A stretch of 64,000 nt of DNA from Deroplatys truncata. Its lineage: Eukaryota > Arthropoda > Insecta > Mantodea > Mantidae. The notes under the pieces are model-generated. The model ran no database searches. It worked only from the letters and a program-made list of their open reading frames with translations, and was not told the DNA's origin. Below, in pieces: positions 63,097 to 64,000 of this stretch; positions within the stretch are counted from its first letter, which is position 1; the number at the start of each line of letters is the position of its first letter. The translations under genes and the position numbers were made by a program. The stretch lies in NCBI GenBank assembly GCA_030765065.1, contig CM060990.1, forward strand, positions 463,930,321 through 463,994,320, written 5' to 3'.

Positions 63097-64000
63097 TTAT
63101 TTAGAAGGTAGACGACAGAGACGCGCAACTAGCCTGAACGATCCGAGATCTGGAAACCATAGGGACATCCACTGCAATGCAAGCTGTACAGATCTAAACT
63201 TCATTTTAGAAGGTAGATGACAGAGACGCGCAACTAGTCTGAACGATCCGAGATCTGGAACCGTTAGGGACATCCACCGCAATGCAAGCTGTACAGATCT
63301 AAACTTTACTTTAGAAGGTAGATGAACGAGACGCGCAACTAGTCTGAACGATCCGAGATCTCGAAACGTTAGGGACATCTGCCGCAATGTATGCTGTACA
63401 GATCTAAAGTTTAGTTTAGAAGGTAGATGACAGATACGCTCAACTAGTCTGAACGATCCCAGATCTGGAAACGTTAGGGACATCCACCGCAATGCAAGCA
63501 GTACAGATGTAAACTTTACTTTAGAAGGTAGATGACAGAGACGCGCAACTAGCCTGAACGATCCGAGATCTGGAAACGTTAGGGACATCCACAGCAATGC
63601 CAGCGGTACAGATCTAAAGTTTACTTTAGAAGGTAGATGACAGAGACGCGCAACCCAGTCTGAACGATCCGAGATCTGGAAACGTTAGAGACATCCACCG
63701 CAACGCAAGCTGTACAGATCTAAACTTTACTTTAGAAGGTAGTTGACAGAGATGCGCAACTAGTCTGAACGATCCGAGATCTGGAAACGTTAGGGACATC
63801 CGCCGCAATGTAAGCTGTACAGATCTAAAATTTACTTTAGAAGGTAGATGACAGAGACGCGCAACTAGCCTAAACGATCCGAGATCTGGAAACATTAGGG
63901 ATATCCATCGCAATGCAAGCTGTACAGATCCAAACCTTACTTTAGAAGGTAGTAGGCAGAGACGCGCAACTAGCCTGAACGATCCGAGATCTGGAAACGT
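63097..64000 (+). repeat. HOR unit C5, partial at window edge
   Basis: This stretch repeats 56053-56956 at +7,044 bp as far as the window reaches. It has at least one difference, GATCCGAG near 63667 against GATTCGAG near 56623. The array is cut by the window, not ended, since the last bases are mid-monomer. Confidence 0.85.

Larger units (their letters stand above)
1..64000 (+). repeat. 105-bp satellite DNA array, about 609 monomers
   Basis: The whole window is one head-to-tail tandem array. Motifs such as GCAAGCTGTACAGATC, GAAGGTAG, ACGCGCAAC and GGAAACGTTAGGGAC recur about every 105 bp from the first base to the last. All copies have the same orientation, and I found no inverted block or foreign insertion. 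Monomers differ from the consensus mostly by scattered substitutions and by 1-bp length changes. Copies at HOR spacing resemble each other far more than adjacent copies do, which is typical of satellites evolving by unequal exchange and amplification. Such arrays commonly form centromeric or heterochromatic blocks; that role is inferred here, not shown. No stretch longer than one monomer falls outside the family, so every gene-free interval in the window is satellite. I do not recognise the family or host. Confidence 0.98.

Noticed and set aside
98-63913. Well over a hundred minus-strand open frames of 60-375 codons that look like a family of repeat proteins
   Set aside because: They follow from a 105-bp period with one stop-free frame. 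Their ends fall at 106-bp monomers or chance substitutions, residues vary freely between monomers, and there are no non-repeat domains, start context or gene-like flanks.
1-64000. CRISPR-like direct repeats at regular spacing
   Set aside because: There are no unique spacers: the whole 105 bp is repeated, and the unit is far longer than a CRISPR repeat plus spacer of typical size. No cas genes are present.
1-64000. Transposon or virus-derived element embedded in or giving rise to the array
   Set aside because: I found no terminal repeats, target-site duplications, coding domains or non-satellite stretches anywhere in the window.

Overview
The window is a single uninterrupted block of eukaryotic-type satellite DNA. 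All 64 kb consists of head-to-tail copies of one monomer of about 105 bp, roughly 609 copies, all in the same orientation. The array is entered mid-stream at base 1 and is still running at base 64000, so neither edge is in view. I see no host gene, RNA gene, transposon, viral remnant, CRISPR array, spacer or unique-sequence island anywhere. The pattern fits a centromeric, pericentromeric or heterochromatic block of a eukaryote assembled with long reads. I do not recognise the satellite family and cannot name the organism. The consensus is about 46% GC, carries six CpG per monomer, and has no sequence resembling the vertebrate CENP-B box.

The array has three scales of organisation. (1) The 105-bp monomer exists in recurrent subtypes defined by linked variants. 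(2) A subtype with one extra base (106 bp, CCCAG instead of CTAG) punctuates the array, most often every 3, 4, 5 or 6 monomers, giving segments of 316, 421, 526 or 631 bp. (3) These segments are arranged in long higher-order repeats (HORs) of tens of monomers. A rare 104-bp monomer recurs at about 15571, 24399, 30603, 36493, 42488, 48904, 56053 and 63097 and serves as a phase marker for them.

Layout: bases 1-15570 hold four starts of a related A block (1, 5463, 9985, 11766), including a short 1,781-bp unit in direct tandem. Bases 15571-36492 hold three HOR units of 8,828, 6,204 and 5,890 bp. The first of these contains a displaced A-type block near 19970-22570. Bases 36493-64000 hold units of 5,995, 6,416, 7,149 and 7,044 bp plus a partial unit. 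The copies from about 39.8 kb onward are nearly identical and look like the most recently amplified part.

Because 105 is divisible by three and one reverse-strand frame of the monomer lacks a stop, the minus strand is full of long periodic open frames (35-residue repeat, up to 375 codons). I treat these as by-products of the period and annotate no protein-coding gene. All comparisons were made by eye and from repeated positions, so identity statements are approximate.
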